Below are positions 1 to 6,506 of a stretch of 19,744 bases of DNA, piece by piece. How positions within the stretch are numbered: the stretch's first letter is position 1; the number at the start of each line of letters is the position of its first letter. The position numbers and the translations under genes are program-made. Source of the DNA: CAXGUU01 sp964012875 (GTDB taxonomy: Bacteria; Pseudomonadota; Gammaproteobacteria; Ga0077536); contig CAXGUU010000023.1 of NCBI GenBank assembly GCA_964012875.1, positions 1-19,744 on the forward strand, in the 5' to 3' direction. The notes beneath the pieces were generated by a model. It did no database searches. It was not told the origin of the DNA and saw only the letters and a program-made list of their open reading frames with translations.

Positions 1-527
1 GTTTTGCTGTAGGTCAGGTTGCCCCAGCGGTCGGCCGTCGCCGCGTGCACCAGGGCAATATCGGCCTTGATCGCGCGCTCCATCAAGTACATACGGCCAT
101 CAAACTCGCGCGCCTCCTTACCTTCGGCCAGCGGCGTGCCGTAGGCCGTCGCCGTGTAAAAGGCGGGAATCCCGGCGCCGCCGGCGCGAATGCGTTCAGC
201 CATCGTGCCCTGGGGCACGGTTTCCAGTTCAATTTCGCCGGCAGCATACAAGTCTTCGAAGATTTTCGAGTTCGATGAGCGCGGGAAGGTACAAATCATT
301 TTGCCCACGGCGCCTGACTTGATCAGCGCACCAAGACCGTAGTCGCCGCCACCGGCGCCGTTACTGACAACAGTCAGACCTTTAAGCCCCAGCTCGCGGA
401 TCGCATCCAGCAGTTGCACGGCAACGCCGGCGTCGCCAAAACCGCCCAGCAACACCGTGGCACCGTCGCGGATGTCAGGGCAATCATTCACCATGTCAGC
501 CATGGTTTGAACTCGTTTATCAATCAT
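1..527 (-). CDS. 3-oxoacid/3-oxoadipate CoA-transferase, alpha subunit (partial)
   Basis: Read on the minus strand from an ATG at 527, this frame stays open for 175 codons and runs off the left edge, so the C-terminal part is missing. The protein begins MIDKRVQTMADMV and follows the PcaI/ScoA alpha-subunit pattern: an early glycine-rich VLLGGFG segment, then LTVVSNGAG, ICTFPRSS, a PQGTMAERIRAGGAGIPAFYT stretch typical of family I CoA-transferases, and DRWGNLTY near the cut. Such subunits pair with a beta subunit, which carries the catalytic glutamate, to move CoA from succinyl-CoA or acetyl-CoA to a 3-oxo acid. The beta subunit would be expected just left of the window. No strong Shine-Dalgarno site precedes the start. 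A consensus -10 and an inverted repeat lie upstream at 546-582. The family is secure; the substrate (3-oxoadipate, acetoacetate or other) is not. Confidence 0.9.
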   Translation of the reverse strand, partial: MIDKRVQTMADMVNDCPDIRDGATVLLGGFGDAGVAVQLLDAIRELGLKGLTVVSNGAGGGDYGLGALIKSGAVGKMICTFPRSSNSKIFEDLYAAGEIELETVPQGTMAERIRAGGAGIPAFYTATAYGTPLAEGKEAREFDGRMYLMERAIKADIALVHAATADRWGNLTYSK

Positions 528-545
528 CTTGAGCGAAAAATTGTT

Positions 546-572
546 CCCGTTTGAGGTGTTATTTTGAACGGG
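546..572. promoter_or_regulatory. Inverted repeat CCCGTT-N15-AACGGG, possible operator
   Basis: Two perfect 6-base arms, 546-551 and 567-572, have centres 21 bp apart, about two helical turns. The repeat lies between a TATAAT box (577-582, minus strand) and the CoA-transferase start codon, over the expected transcription start. That is where a dimeric repressor would block initiation. No family is assigned. A weak RNA hairpin in the leader is the alternative. Confidence 0.4.
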
Positions 573-576
573 CGCG

Positions 577-582
577 ATTATA
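577..582 (-). promoter_or_regulatory. Consensus -10 box (TATAAT) upstream of the CoA-transferase gene
   Basis: On the minus strand the sequence reads CTTGTATAATCG, a perfect sigma70 -10 hexamer. It is 49 bp upstream of the CoA-transferase start and 27 bp past the stop of the BadI-like gene. No good -35 is visible at 16-18 bp, so an activator or the near-extended TG upstream of the box may help. It suggests that the CoA-transferase gene can be transcribed independently of the BadI-like gene. Confidence 0.45.
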
Positions 583-609
583 CAAGTGACTTTGGTCCGC
601 GATAGCGGG

Positions 610-1404
610 CTACTTGTAATACTTCATGAAATCGGGCTCCCGCTTGGCATTCAGTGCCTCAACGCCTTCCTGGGATTCCTCGGTGTTGTAGTACAGACGC
701 AATGCCTGCATTGCGAGTCCGCCAATGCCGCGAATCGATTCCGAATCCGCGTTGAAGCTCTTCTTCGCCAGCGCAATTGCCGTCGGGCTGCGCTTATTCA
801 ATTCATCGCACCAAGCCTGCACTTCTTCATCGAGTTTGTCGTCGGGGTAGACGGCATTGATAAGGCCCATTTGCAGCGCCTCTTCAGCCGAGTACTGTTT
901 GCACATGTACCACATCTCGCGCGCTTTCTTCTCGCCCACGACGCGGGCGAGGTAGGCGGTGCCAAAACCCGGGTCAACCGACCCCATTTTCGGTCCGACC
1001 TGGCCGAAGCGCGCGGTTTCAGAGGCAATTGTCATGTCGCAAATCGTACACAGCACGTTGCCCCCACCAATGGCATAACCCCGTACTTTTGCGATGACCG
1101 GTTTCGGTACATCTCTGAGTACGCTGTGGAGTTCTTCAACCGGCATGCCGACTGAGCCCCGTGCATCATTGTCGCCGTACTGGCCATCAGCATGGTCGGA
1201 TTGGTCACCACCGGTGCAGAAGGCCTTCGGCCCGGTACCGGTGAAAATGATTGAGCCGATGTCCGAATCCCAACCGGCTTTCAGGAACGCGTCGAGCAAT
1301 TCAATAACGGTGCGCGGGCGAAACGCGTTGTATTTCTCAGGTCGATTGATGGTGATGGTGGCCGTTCGGCCGTTTTGTTCGTAGATGATGTCGTCGTAAT
1401 TCAT
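610..1404 (-). CDS. badI: BadI-like 2-ketocyclohexanecarboxyl-CoA hydrolase (crotonase fold)
   Basis: This 264-residue crotonase-superfamily protein belongs to the MenB/BadI branch. The first oxyanion-hole motif is FCTGGDQS (residues 62-69). The second lies in RGYAIGGGNVL (108-118). The signature GQVGPKMGSVDPGFG (134-148) carries the Asp (D144) conserved in MenB-type Dieckmann cyclases and retro-Dieckmann hydrolases. From memory it matches Rhodopseudomonas palustris BadI along its whole length, including EELHSVLRDVPKPVIAKV and EKKAREMWYMCK. BadI opens 2-ketocyclohexane-1-carboxyl-CoA to pimelyl-CoA. MenB, the nearest alternative, forms a ring instead, but the TGGDQS and VGMPVEELH segments favour BadI. 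The CoA-transferase gene follows on the same strand 82 bp away; the enoyl-CoA hydratase gene diverges upstream. No clear ribosome binding site is seen. Confidence 0.85.
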   Translation of the reverse strand: MNYDDIIYEQNGRTATITINRPEKYNAFRPRTVIELLDAFLKAGWDSDIGSIIFTGTGPKAFCTGGDQSDHADGQYGDNDARGSVGMPVEELHSVLRDVPKPVIAKVRGYAIGGGNVLCTICDMTIASETARFGQVGPKMGSVDPGFGTAYLARVVGEKKAREMWYMCKQYSAEEALQMGLINAVYPDDKLDEEVQAWCDELNKRSPTAIALAKKSFNADSESIRGIGGLAMQALRLYYNTEESQEGVEALNAKREPDFMKYYK

Positions 1405-1494
1405 AGGTGTAGGTCTTCAGCTTGGTTGGCGGGTTTGGCGAACTTTTTGATGCGCCCATACCGCGCCATTTTAGCGTGAACATGTGTGCAGCCC

Positions 1495-1508
1495 ACCGCG
1501 CACGCGGT
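1495..1508. promoter_or_regulatory. Palindrome ACCGCG-CA-CGCGGT in a divergent promoter region
   Basis: A perfect inverted repeat with 6-base arms and a 2-base centre lies between the divergent BadI-like gene (start 1404) and the crotonase gene (start 1545), 36 bp upstream of the latter. Its position suits an operator serving one or both genes. No regulator gene is adjacent and no second copy was noticed in the window. Confidence 0.35.
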
Positions 1509-1544
1509 AGCATCGTGCCTGGAACGGCAAGCGGGAGACTGGGT

Positions 1545-2336
1545 ATGGATTTCGAGACGATTGTGGTCAAAACGGTGAACGAGATTGCGTTGGTTACGCT
1601 CAACCGACCGGAAAAACTCAACGCCTGGACCTACCAGATGGGTGCTGAGCTCAGGCAGGCGATCGTCTCCGCTAACGACAACCCGGACGTCATCGGCATC
1701 GTCGTGACGGGGGCTGGGCGTGGCTTTTGTGCGGGCGCGGACATTGAAGCGGTTTTTGCCGCCCAGCAGGAACAGGACCCACCCTACCGCGCGGAGGCAG
1801 ATACCGATGACTGGGTTGATCTCGTGCGACGCTCGAAACCGATAATCGCCGCGGTCAACGGCGCCGCCATCGGCGTCGGTTTGTCGCAACTCATGGCCAT
1901 GGATCGCATCATTGCTTCGACTACCGCCAAATTCAGCTTTCGATTCGTCAAGATGGGCGTGTCGCCGGAGCTTGCGAGCAGCTTCTATCTTTCGCAACGT
2001 GTGGGTTTCGGGGCGGCGAGTGAGCTGATGCTTACCGGCAAGACGATCATGGCAGACGAGGCGGCGCGACTGCGGCTGGTCGATGCCTGTGTTGAGCCCC
2101 AATCATTGATTGATACTGCAATCGCAGCGGCGCGCGCCATGGGCGAGAACCCATTGGCTGCGATCGCTGAAACCAAGGCCTTGCTGACGGCCAATCTTGC
2201 CGCCGACTCACTTGAAGCGGTACAGGCACGCGAGAATGCAGCGCTCAACCGATGCTATGAGTCGGCCGAGCACCACGAGGCCATCGCTGCATTCATGGAA
2301 AAGCGGGCACCCGATTTTCGCAAGGCTCGCGGCTAA
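1545..2336 (+). CDS. Enoyl-CoA hydratase/isomerase family protein
   Basis: A crotonase of 263 residues counted from ATG 1545. A GGGAG Shine-Dalgarno site at 1533-1537, 7 bp upstream, fixes this start; an open frame reaching back to 1422 has no such support and lacks family sequence. The oxyanion-hole segments are RGFCAGAD (59-66) and NGAAIGVGL (105-113). In place of the hydratase-type PEV.GI..G.GGT segment it has VSPELASSFYLSQRVG (139-154), the SPE..SS pattern seen in delta3-delta2-enoyl-CoA isomerases (ECI2/PECI type), with E142 as the candidate base. Isomerase activity is therefore at least as likely as hydration. It is divergent from the BadI-like gene. Its stop overlaps the stop of the convergent LLM gene. 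Confidence 0.85.
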   Translation: MDFETIVVKTVNEIALVTLNRPEKLNAWTYQMGAELRQAIVSANDNPDVIGIVVTGAGRGFCAGADIEAVFAAQQEQDPPYRAEADTDDWVDLVRRSKPIIAAVNGAAIGVGLSQLMAMDRIIASTTAKFSFRFVKMGVSPELASSFYLSQRVGFGAASELMLTGKTIMADEAARLRLVDACVEPQSLIDTAIAAARAMGENPLAAIAETKALLTANLAADSLEAVQARENAALNRCYESAEHHEAIAAFMEKRAPDFRKARG

Positions 2337-3241
2337 AGCGACGCCAGGAAGTCAAACGTCCGCTCATAAGCACCGTCTTCAGTATCCATGATCGCGGCGT
2401 TGAAGTCGGTGACCCCGGCGGCTTCAATCCGCGAGATGCTCTCGCGCAGTTCTTTTTCGTCGCCCACGAGTGCTAAATCCTGTGGGCCTTCCGCACCTTC
2501 GCGATCGAGCATGGCGCGGTAGCTCGGTAGTTGGCCGTAGATCTCAAGATCGCGCGCAAGCTTGTCGCGCGCGTCTTCGATATTGTTGGTTAAAACAATG
2601 GGGTAGCCGGCGATGATCCTTGGCGTTGCTTTGTCTGCAGCTTCGGCGGCAGCGTTAAGTATCGGTGCAATATGTGAAGCCACGGTTTTCGGACCAACCA
2701 TCCAGGTGTTGGTCCCGTCCGCGATAGTGCCCGCCATCCTGAGCATCACCGGCCCCAGGGCCGCGATGATGGTCGACGGCGCAGACACGCCCGGCATGTC
2801 GATTTGCAGGTTTCTGACCGTAAACTGATCGCCTTCGTACTGTGCGATCTCGCCATTTAACAGCGGCATGAGTGCGCCCATATAGTCGCGCATATAGCGC
2901 GCGGGTTTGTCGTACGACATCCCGAGCATGTCTTCGACCACGACCTTGTGAGAGACCCCAATACCGAGCACGAAGCGACCCCCGCAGGCTTGTGCCGCGG
3001 TGAGCGCTTGCTGCGCGAGCGCCATCGGGTGGCGCGGATAAATCGGGGTCACAGCCGTGCCGAGTTCGATGGTGCTGGTTTGCATACCAGCGATGGTCAG
3101 GGCGGAAATCGCATCGAGCGATCGAATATGCGCCATCCACAGGCTGTCGAAGCCGGCAGCTTCGGCGCGGCCGGCCATCGCCGCGATGTCGTGAACAGTG
3201 GCAGCGGCGCGGTCCGCGCCCAGCATGAGACCCAGTTTCAT
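2333..3241 (-). CDS. LLM-class flavin/F420-dependent oxidoreductase
   Basis: A 302-residue luciferase-like monooxygenase-family protein. It begins MKLGLMLGAD with the first beta strand of the TIM barrel, followed by AEAAGFDSLWMAHI (30-43), ELGTAVTPIYPRHPMALAQQ, and the GGRFVLGIGVSH strand-loop, all characteristic of the LLM oxidoreductases that use F420 or FMN. The start is supported by AAGGA 7 nt upstream. The gene follows the GST gene by 61 bp on the same strand, with a hairpin between them. Its TAG stop (2333-2335) overlaps the TAA stop of the convergent crotonase gene, so the two 3' ends share bases. The substrate is unknown. Whether it uses F420 or FMN cannot be told without the rest of the genome. 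Confidence 0.85.
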   Translation of the reverse strand: MKLGLMLGADRAAATVHDIAAMAGRAEAAGFDSLWMAHIRSLDAISALTIAGMQTSTIELGTAVTPIYPRHPMALAQQALTAAQACGGRFVLGIGVSHKVVVEDMLGMSYDKPARYMRDYMGALMPLLNGEIAQYEGDQFTVRNLQIDMPGVSAPSTIIAALGPVMLRMAGTIADGTNTWMVGPKTVASHIAPILNAAAEAADKATPRIIAGYPIVLTNNIEDARDKLARDLEIYGQLPSYRAMLDREGAEGPQDLALVGDEKELRESISRIEAAGVTDFNAAIMDTEDGAYERTFDFLASL

Positions 3242-3267
3242 TGGTGTGTCCTTTGGTTTGTCTGCGG

Positions 3268-3288
3268 CCCCGCTTTTCTATAGCGGGG
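3268..3288 (-). other. GC-rich intercistronic hairpin
   Basis: CCCCGCT (3268-3274) and AGCGGGG (3282-3288) form a perfect 7-bp stem with a 7-base loop. It lies between the GST stop (3303) and the LLM start (3241). There is no T-tract on either side, so it may be a weak or attenuating terminator, or an mRNA processing or stability element that sets different expression for the two genes. Confidence 0.4.
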
Positions 3289-3302
3289 GAAAGATTTGCG
3301 GT

Positions 3303-3971
3303 TCAGCCGTCGTTGCGGCGGCTCCACATGGGTGTTTCTTCGTCGAGCAGGGCCTTGACCGAAGGCCTGGCGAGCATGCGCTCGACGAACGATGACAAGG
3401 CGGGAAATTTCTGCGCCTTAACATCTACGCCGGCCAGGTACAGGTTGAGATGGATGCTGGCGACTGTGAGATCGGCGATGGTGAACCGGTTCGCAACGAA
3501 ATAGTCCTTACCCGCTATTTCCCCTTCGAGGTATGACCACATCGGTGTCAGTTCTTCGGCGATCGCCTTGTCAACGCCGGCACGCACTTCGTCGGTGACC
3601 GGACGATCCATCATCGCCGGTGCGACGACTAACGGGAAAAACACATTGGGGCCCGCTTTCGGCGTGAAGCCGCTGTCGATGAACTCTTCAATCCAGCACG
3701 CGCAGGCGCGTTCGTAGGCGTCAGCCGGATACAGCGGCGGTTCGGGGTGCTGCGCGTCAATGTACGCGCAGATGACAGAAGAATCGGCTAATGTTTTCTC
3801 GCCATCCGTGTAGGCCGGGATCTTGCCTAATGGGCTGATTTCGCGGTACGCGTCGGGTGGCCTCATCGGGTTTACTGAAACGTGTTCGTAGTCGAGCCCT
3901 TTTTCGGCCATCACAATTCGCACCTTGCGAACAAAAGGAGAAACGTTGACACCATATAGGGTTGCGACCAT
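3303..3971 (-). CDS. Glutathione S-transferase family protein
   Basis: A 222-residue protein with a two-domain GST architecture. The N-terminal thioredoxin-fold part reads MVATLYGVNVSPFVRKVRI, with S11 in the catalytic Ser/Cys position. Next comes GKIPAYTDG with the cis-proline P52, and the glutathione gamma-glutamyl contact DSS (63-65). The helical C-terminal domain keeps an N-capping box in FTIADLTVAS. The ATG at 3971 has GGAG 7 nt upstream. A longer frame to 4340 would run over the divergent hydrolase gene and has no GST similarity, so it was discarded. It probably heads a transcript with the LLM oxidoreductase. Soluble glutathione conjugation or isomerisation is the family role; the substrate is unknown. 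Confidence 0.9.
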   Translation of the reverse strand: MVATLYGVNVSPFVRKVRIVMAEKGLDYEHVSVNPMRPPDAYREISPLGKIPAYTDGEKTLADSSVICAYIDAQHPEPPLYPADAYERACACWIEEFIDSGFTPKAGPNVFFPLVVAPAMMDRPVTDEVRAGVDKAIAEELTPMWSYLEGEIAGKDYFVANRFTIADLTVASIHLNLYLAGVDVKAQKFPALSSFVERMLARPSVKALLDEETPMWSRRNDG

Positions 3972-4168
3972 GGGCGATCTCCAGGCTTCGTTACTATTTT
4001 TGACGGCAGTGATGCCGCGCCAGAATCCGCATATTACAAGGAATCCGGGGCTCTCAGCGGCGGTCGCTGACGGTAACCGGGACATTGGTATTGAGGTGAG
4101 TCGCGATCTGTTGCCGCCCGCCTGGTCGTTGGGCAGTGCCGTTGTCGCAGCGTCGGGCGGTACTCCCA

Positions 4169-4174
4169 TACAAT
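4169..4174 (+). promoter_or_regulatory. Possible -10 box (TACAAT) for the exported hydrolase gene
   Basis: TACAAT lies 29 bp upstream of the ATG at 4204, within the 232-bp divergent region shared with the GST gene. No convincing -35 is found at 16-18 bp. The call rests on the hexamer and its position only. Confidence 0.3.
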
Positions 4175-4203
4175 CAAGCGCCCGATCACTGCGGAACTGA
4201 ACG

Positions 4204-5106
4204 ATGAGAGTGACTACAGTGCTGGCACTGACCTTGTGTGTGTCATTGTTCACGCCAGTCTGGGGTGACGCTCCGGTCACAGTTGAAACGCAGCAACTGT
4301 CTGCAGGTCTTGCCATGCTGAAAGGGCGCGGCGGCAACATTGTTGTCTCTTTCGGTGCTGACGGGACTTTCGTTGTCGACGATCAATACGCTAGTCAGTA
4401 CCGGCCGATCATCGACGCTATCAAGGTACTCACCGACCGGCCTGTACGTTTTGTCATCAATACGCATTGGCATTCTGATCACACCGGCAGTAACGAGCAG
4501 ATGAGCGGTATCGGTGCGACCATCGTCGCCCACGACAACGTTCGTACTCGCGTAAGTACGGACCAGACTATTGAGTTTTTCAAGGCCGAAAGGCCGGCGC
4601 TTAAGCCCGCGGGCTGGCCCGTGGTGACGTTCAGCGACGAGGTGCGATTTCATGTGAATGGCGAATCAATTCATGTCTTCCATGTCGTCGACGCGCACAC
4701 TGATGGCGACGCGATGGTGCATTTCCGTAACGCAAACGTGATTCACACCGGCGATGTTTTTTTTAACGGTTTCTACCCATTCATTGATACCAGCAGTGGG
4801 GGCAGTGTCGCCGGTATGCTGGCTGCCGTTGACCGCGCGCTGGCGCTCGCCGACGACGACACCAAAATCGTGCCCGGACACGGCGAACTGGCGGGGCGAA
4901 AGCAACTGGTCGAGTACCGGGCCATGTTGGCTGCGACTCACAATGCGGTCGCGACAGCGATGATTTCGGGCAAGGATCTTGACGGCGTTATCGCCGCCCG
5001 GCCGACGGCCGCCTTCGACGCCGCGTGGGGCGGCGGGTCCCTCAAGCCGGAGACCTACGTGCGTCTGTTGTTCGACGAAATTACGCGCTCAACCCTGAAG
5101 CACTGA
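4204..5106 (+). CDS. Exported metallo-beta-lactamase-fold metallo-hydrolase
   Basis: This 300-residue protein starts with a signal peptide (MRVTTVLALTLCVSLFTPVWG, cleavage near residue 21), so it should act in the periplasm. The dinuclear metal site of the fold is complete: H88-x-H90-x-D92-H93 in NTHWHSDHTG, H165 in DAHTDGD, D184 in IHTGDVFF, and H226 in VPGHGEL. Pfam-type MBL hydrolases with this pattern cleave esters, thioesters, lactones or beta-lactams; the sequence does not separate these. GGAA about 8 nt upstream supports the start. It is divergent from GST and convergent with the GFA gene. It is a single gene with no obvious partner. Confidence 0.9.
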   Translation: MRVTTVLALTLCVSLFTPVWGDAPVTVETQQLSAGLAMLKGRGGNIVVSFGADGTFVVDDQYASQYRPIIDAIKVLTDRPVRFVINTHWHSDHTGSNEQMSGIGATIVAHDNVRTRVSTDQTIEFFKAERPALKPAGWPVVTFSDEVRFHVNGESIHVFHVVDAHTDGDAMVHFRNANVIHTGDVFFNGFYPFIDTSSGGSVAGMLAAVDRALALADDDTKIVPGHGELAGRKQLVEYRAMLAATHNAVATAMISGKDLDGVIAARPTAAFDAAWGGGSLKPETYVRLLFDEITRSTLKH

Positions 5107-5214
5107 CGGGCAGCTCGATCTGAAGTCGTTGCCGCCGCTGCCAATCACCTAGGGCGGTCAATCGTGAGGCTGGGCACGAGCGGGCTAGGCGCTTTCTGGC
5201 GCGAGTGCCAGTTG

Positions 5215-5634
5215 CTACGGCGGATCATCGGCGTTTACCAGCGAGTTGGCGGCACCATCCAGATACTCAATATCAGGCAATAAGCGGTGTGCGTCGAGTT
5301 CGAGGCAGCTGACGTTGACTGCGTATTCATTCGGATCAGAGCGTCGCTGATGATGCGTATAAACGCCACAGTTTTCGCAGAAGTAGTGTCGCGCCACCTC
5401 GGTATTCCATTGGTATAAATTGAGGCTCGATTTCCCGCGGACGACTCTGAGCGCTGCGAGCGGTACGCCTATCATCAACGCATTACGCGTGCTGCACAAA
5501 GAGCAGTTACAGCGTCGCGGACGAATCGACTGTTGCGGAAGATCGATTTCTATTTCGATCGCACCGCAGTGGCAACCGCCGCGAACCGTCGCTTGCACCA
5601 AACTATTCTCTTGCTGCCCTGTCGTGTCGTCCAT
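5215..5634 (-). CDS. GFA family zinc protein (glutathione-dependent formaldehyde-activating type)
   Basis: A 139-residue protein with the full cysteine set of the GFA/CENP-V fold: C21-x-C23 in GGCHCG, C42-x-C44-xx-C47 in RCNCSLC, and C86-xx-C89 in FCENCGVYTHH. These bind two zinc ions. The prototype, Gfa of Paracoccus, speeds formation of S-hydroxymethylglutathione, but most members have no proven substrate, so the biochemical role is open. It is the last gene of a minus-strand cluster, 23 bp after the membrane-protein gene. An AGGAAG lies about 10 nt upstream of the ATG, slightly long spacing but acceptable. Confidence 0.88.
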   Translation of the reverse strand: MDDTTGQQENSLVQATVRGGCHCGAIEIEIDLPQQSIRPRRCNCSLCSTRNALMIGVPLAALRVVRGKSSLNLYQWNTEVARHYFCENCGVYTHHQRRSDPNEYAVNVSCLELDAHRLLPDIEYLDGAANSLVNADDPP

Positions 5635-5657
5635 CCGAGCTCAGCTTCCTGCAAACT

Positions 5658-6098
5658 TCAATCAGAAACCTTCATCACGATACGCAAGCCCTCTGCCAGG
5701 CCCACGTAAGCATAGCCGAAAGCCAGATCGAGCAGGACCCAGAACGGCGTGCTTTCTAACGCTGAATGCCGCGCGACCGGTTCAGGCGCGACGGATTCAA
5801 CGCTGAGGAGATAGCCTGTAACTTCCAGGCCAACCACCTGGAAGGGGACAAAGACGAGCGGGCTCACGCGTGCAAACCTGATTTTCGCGGCCTGCCCTTC
5901 GAGGGAGCCAAAAGTCCAATATGCGCAGGGCGCAAACATCAGGTAGCCAACGCCGCCGAACATGAGGGACATCGAGATAGCAGTGGCGAAGATAGATTGG
6001 TTCACGAGCACGGCCGCCAGCAGCGGGATGACCAGCGGTGCCAGTAGTGCACGCCGGTAAAATGTTGTCAGGCCCAGGGCCGCGACATGGGTGGTCAC
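5658..6098 (-). CDS. Small integral membrane protein, unknown function
   Basis: A 146-residue hydrophobic protein I do not recognise. About four membrane helices are visible: residues ~17-35, ~40-60, ~77-98 and ~118-138. The short loops include a YWTFGSLEGQAAKIRFARVS segment between helices 2 and 3. The start is a GTG at 6098, with GGTGA 6 nt upstream; the next ATG would remove the first helix. It sits 21 bp after the RidA gene and 23 bp before the GFA gene, so it is almost certainly co-transcribed with both. It has no cysteine or histidine cluster that would suggest a redox or metal role. Confidence 0.75.
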   Translation of the reverse strand: MTTHVAALGLTTFYRRALLAPLVIPLLAAVLVNQSIFATAISMSLMFGGVGYLMFAPCAYWTFGSLEGQAAKIRFARVSPLVFVPFQVVGLEVTGYLLSVESVAPEPVARHSALESTPFWVLLDLAFGYAYVGLAEGLRIVMKVSD

Positions 6099-6119
6099 TG
6101 CCGGTCACCGAAATGGGCT

Positions 6120-6506
6120 TTAACGGGCGGCGACGACTTCAAGTTCGATCAGCATGTCAGGCCACACCAGCTCAGGCAGGAAAGTCAGCATGGATGCCGG
6201 CTCGTGGCCGTCGAGATATCGGCTGCGGATGTCGCGGTAGGGTACGAGATCCTCACGCCGAATCAGGTGAGTGGTCAGCTTGGCGATGTCGCTGACCGAC
6301 ATATCGGCGGCCGACAGAATGTCGGTGACATTGCGCCAGGCAAGTTCCGCCTGCGCCTCGAAGTCGGCCGGCAACTCACCCGCCTGACGATCGAGTCCCG
6401 GTGTACCCGAAACGTAGAGCAGACGTTTAGCCGAAGCGACCTCGACGGCGTCACTGTAGCGGCCAATTTGGTGCGCGACGTCAATGTTGATGAGGCGGTT
6501 GCTCAT
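6120..6506 (-). CDS. RidA/YjgF family protein lacking the canonical arginine
   Basis: A 128-residue Rid-family protein: LLYVSGTPGLD (29-39) matches the family's glycine-bearing beta-hairpin, WRNVTDILSAADMSVSDIAK (57-76) is the conserved helix, and LIELEVVAA (119-127) is the last strand. In active RidA imine/enamine deaminases, an arginine (R105 in E. coli numbering, in PAR[ST]) grips the substrate carboxylate. Here the aligned segment reads EPASMLTF (102-109), with Ser in place of that Arg. This places it with the Rid subfamilies that lack the arginine and whose activity is unproven. It is the first gene of a three-gene cluster. The true promoter was not located in the upstream 338-bp non-coding stretch. 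Confidence 0.88.
   Translation of the reverse strand: MSNRLINIDVAHQIGRYSDAVEVASAKRLLYVSGTPGLDRQAGELPADFEAQAELAWRNVTDILSAADMSVSDIAKLTTHLIRREDLVPYRDIRSRYLDGHEPASMLTFLPELVWPDMLIELEVVAAR

Noticed and set aside
1401..2102. Long minus-strand frame opposite the enoyl-CoA hydratase/isomerase
   Set aside because: Composition is arginine- and histidine-rich without motifs, as expected of an antisense frame in GC-rich DNA.
3972..4340. In-frame N-terminal extension of the GST reading frame
   Set aside because: It overlaps the start of the divergent exported hydrolase, shows no GST similarity, and the ATG at 3971 has a proper GGAG site.
5196..5211. Hairpin CTGGC-N6-GCCAG between the exported hydrolase and GFA genes as a terminator
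   Set aside because: The stem is only 5 bp with no T-tract; it is too weak to annotate.
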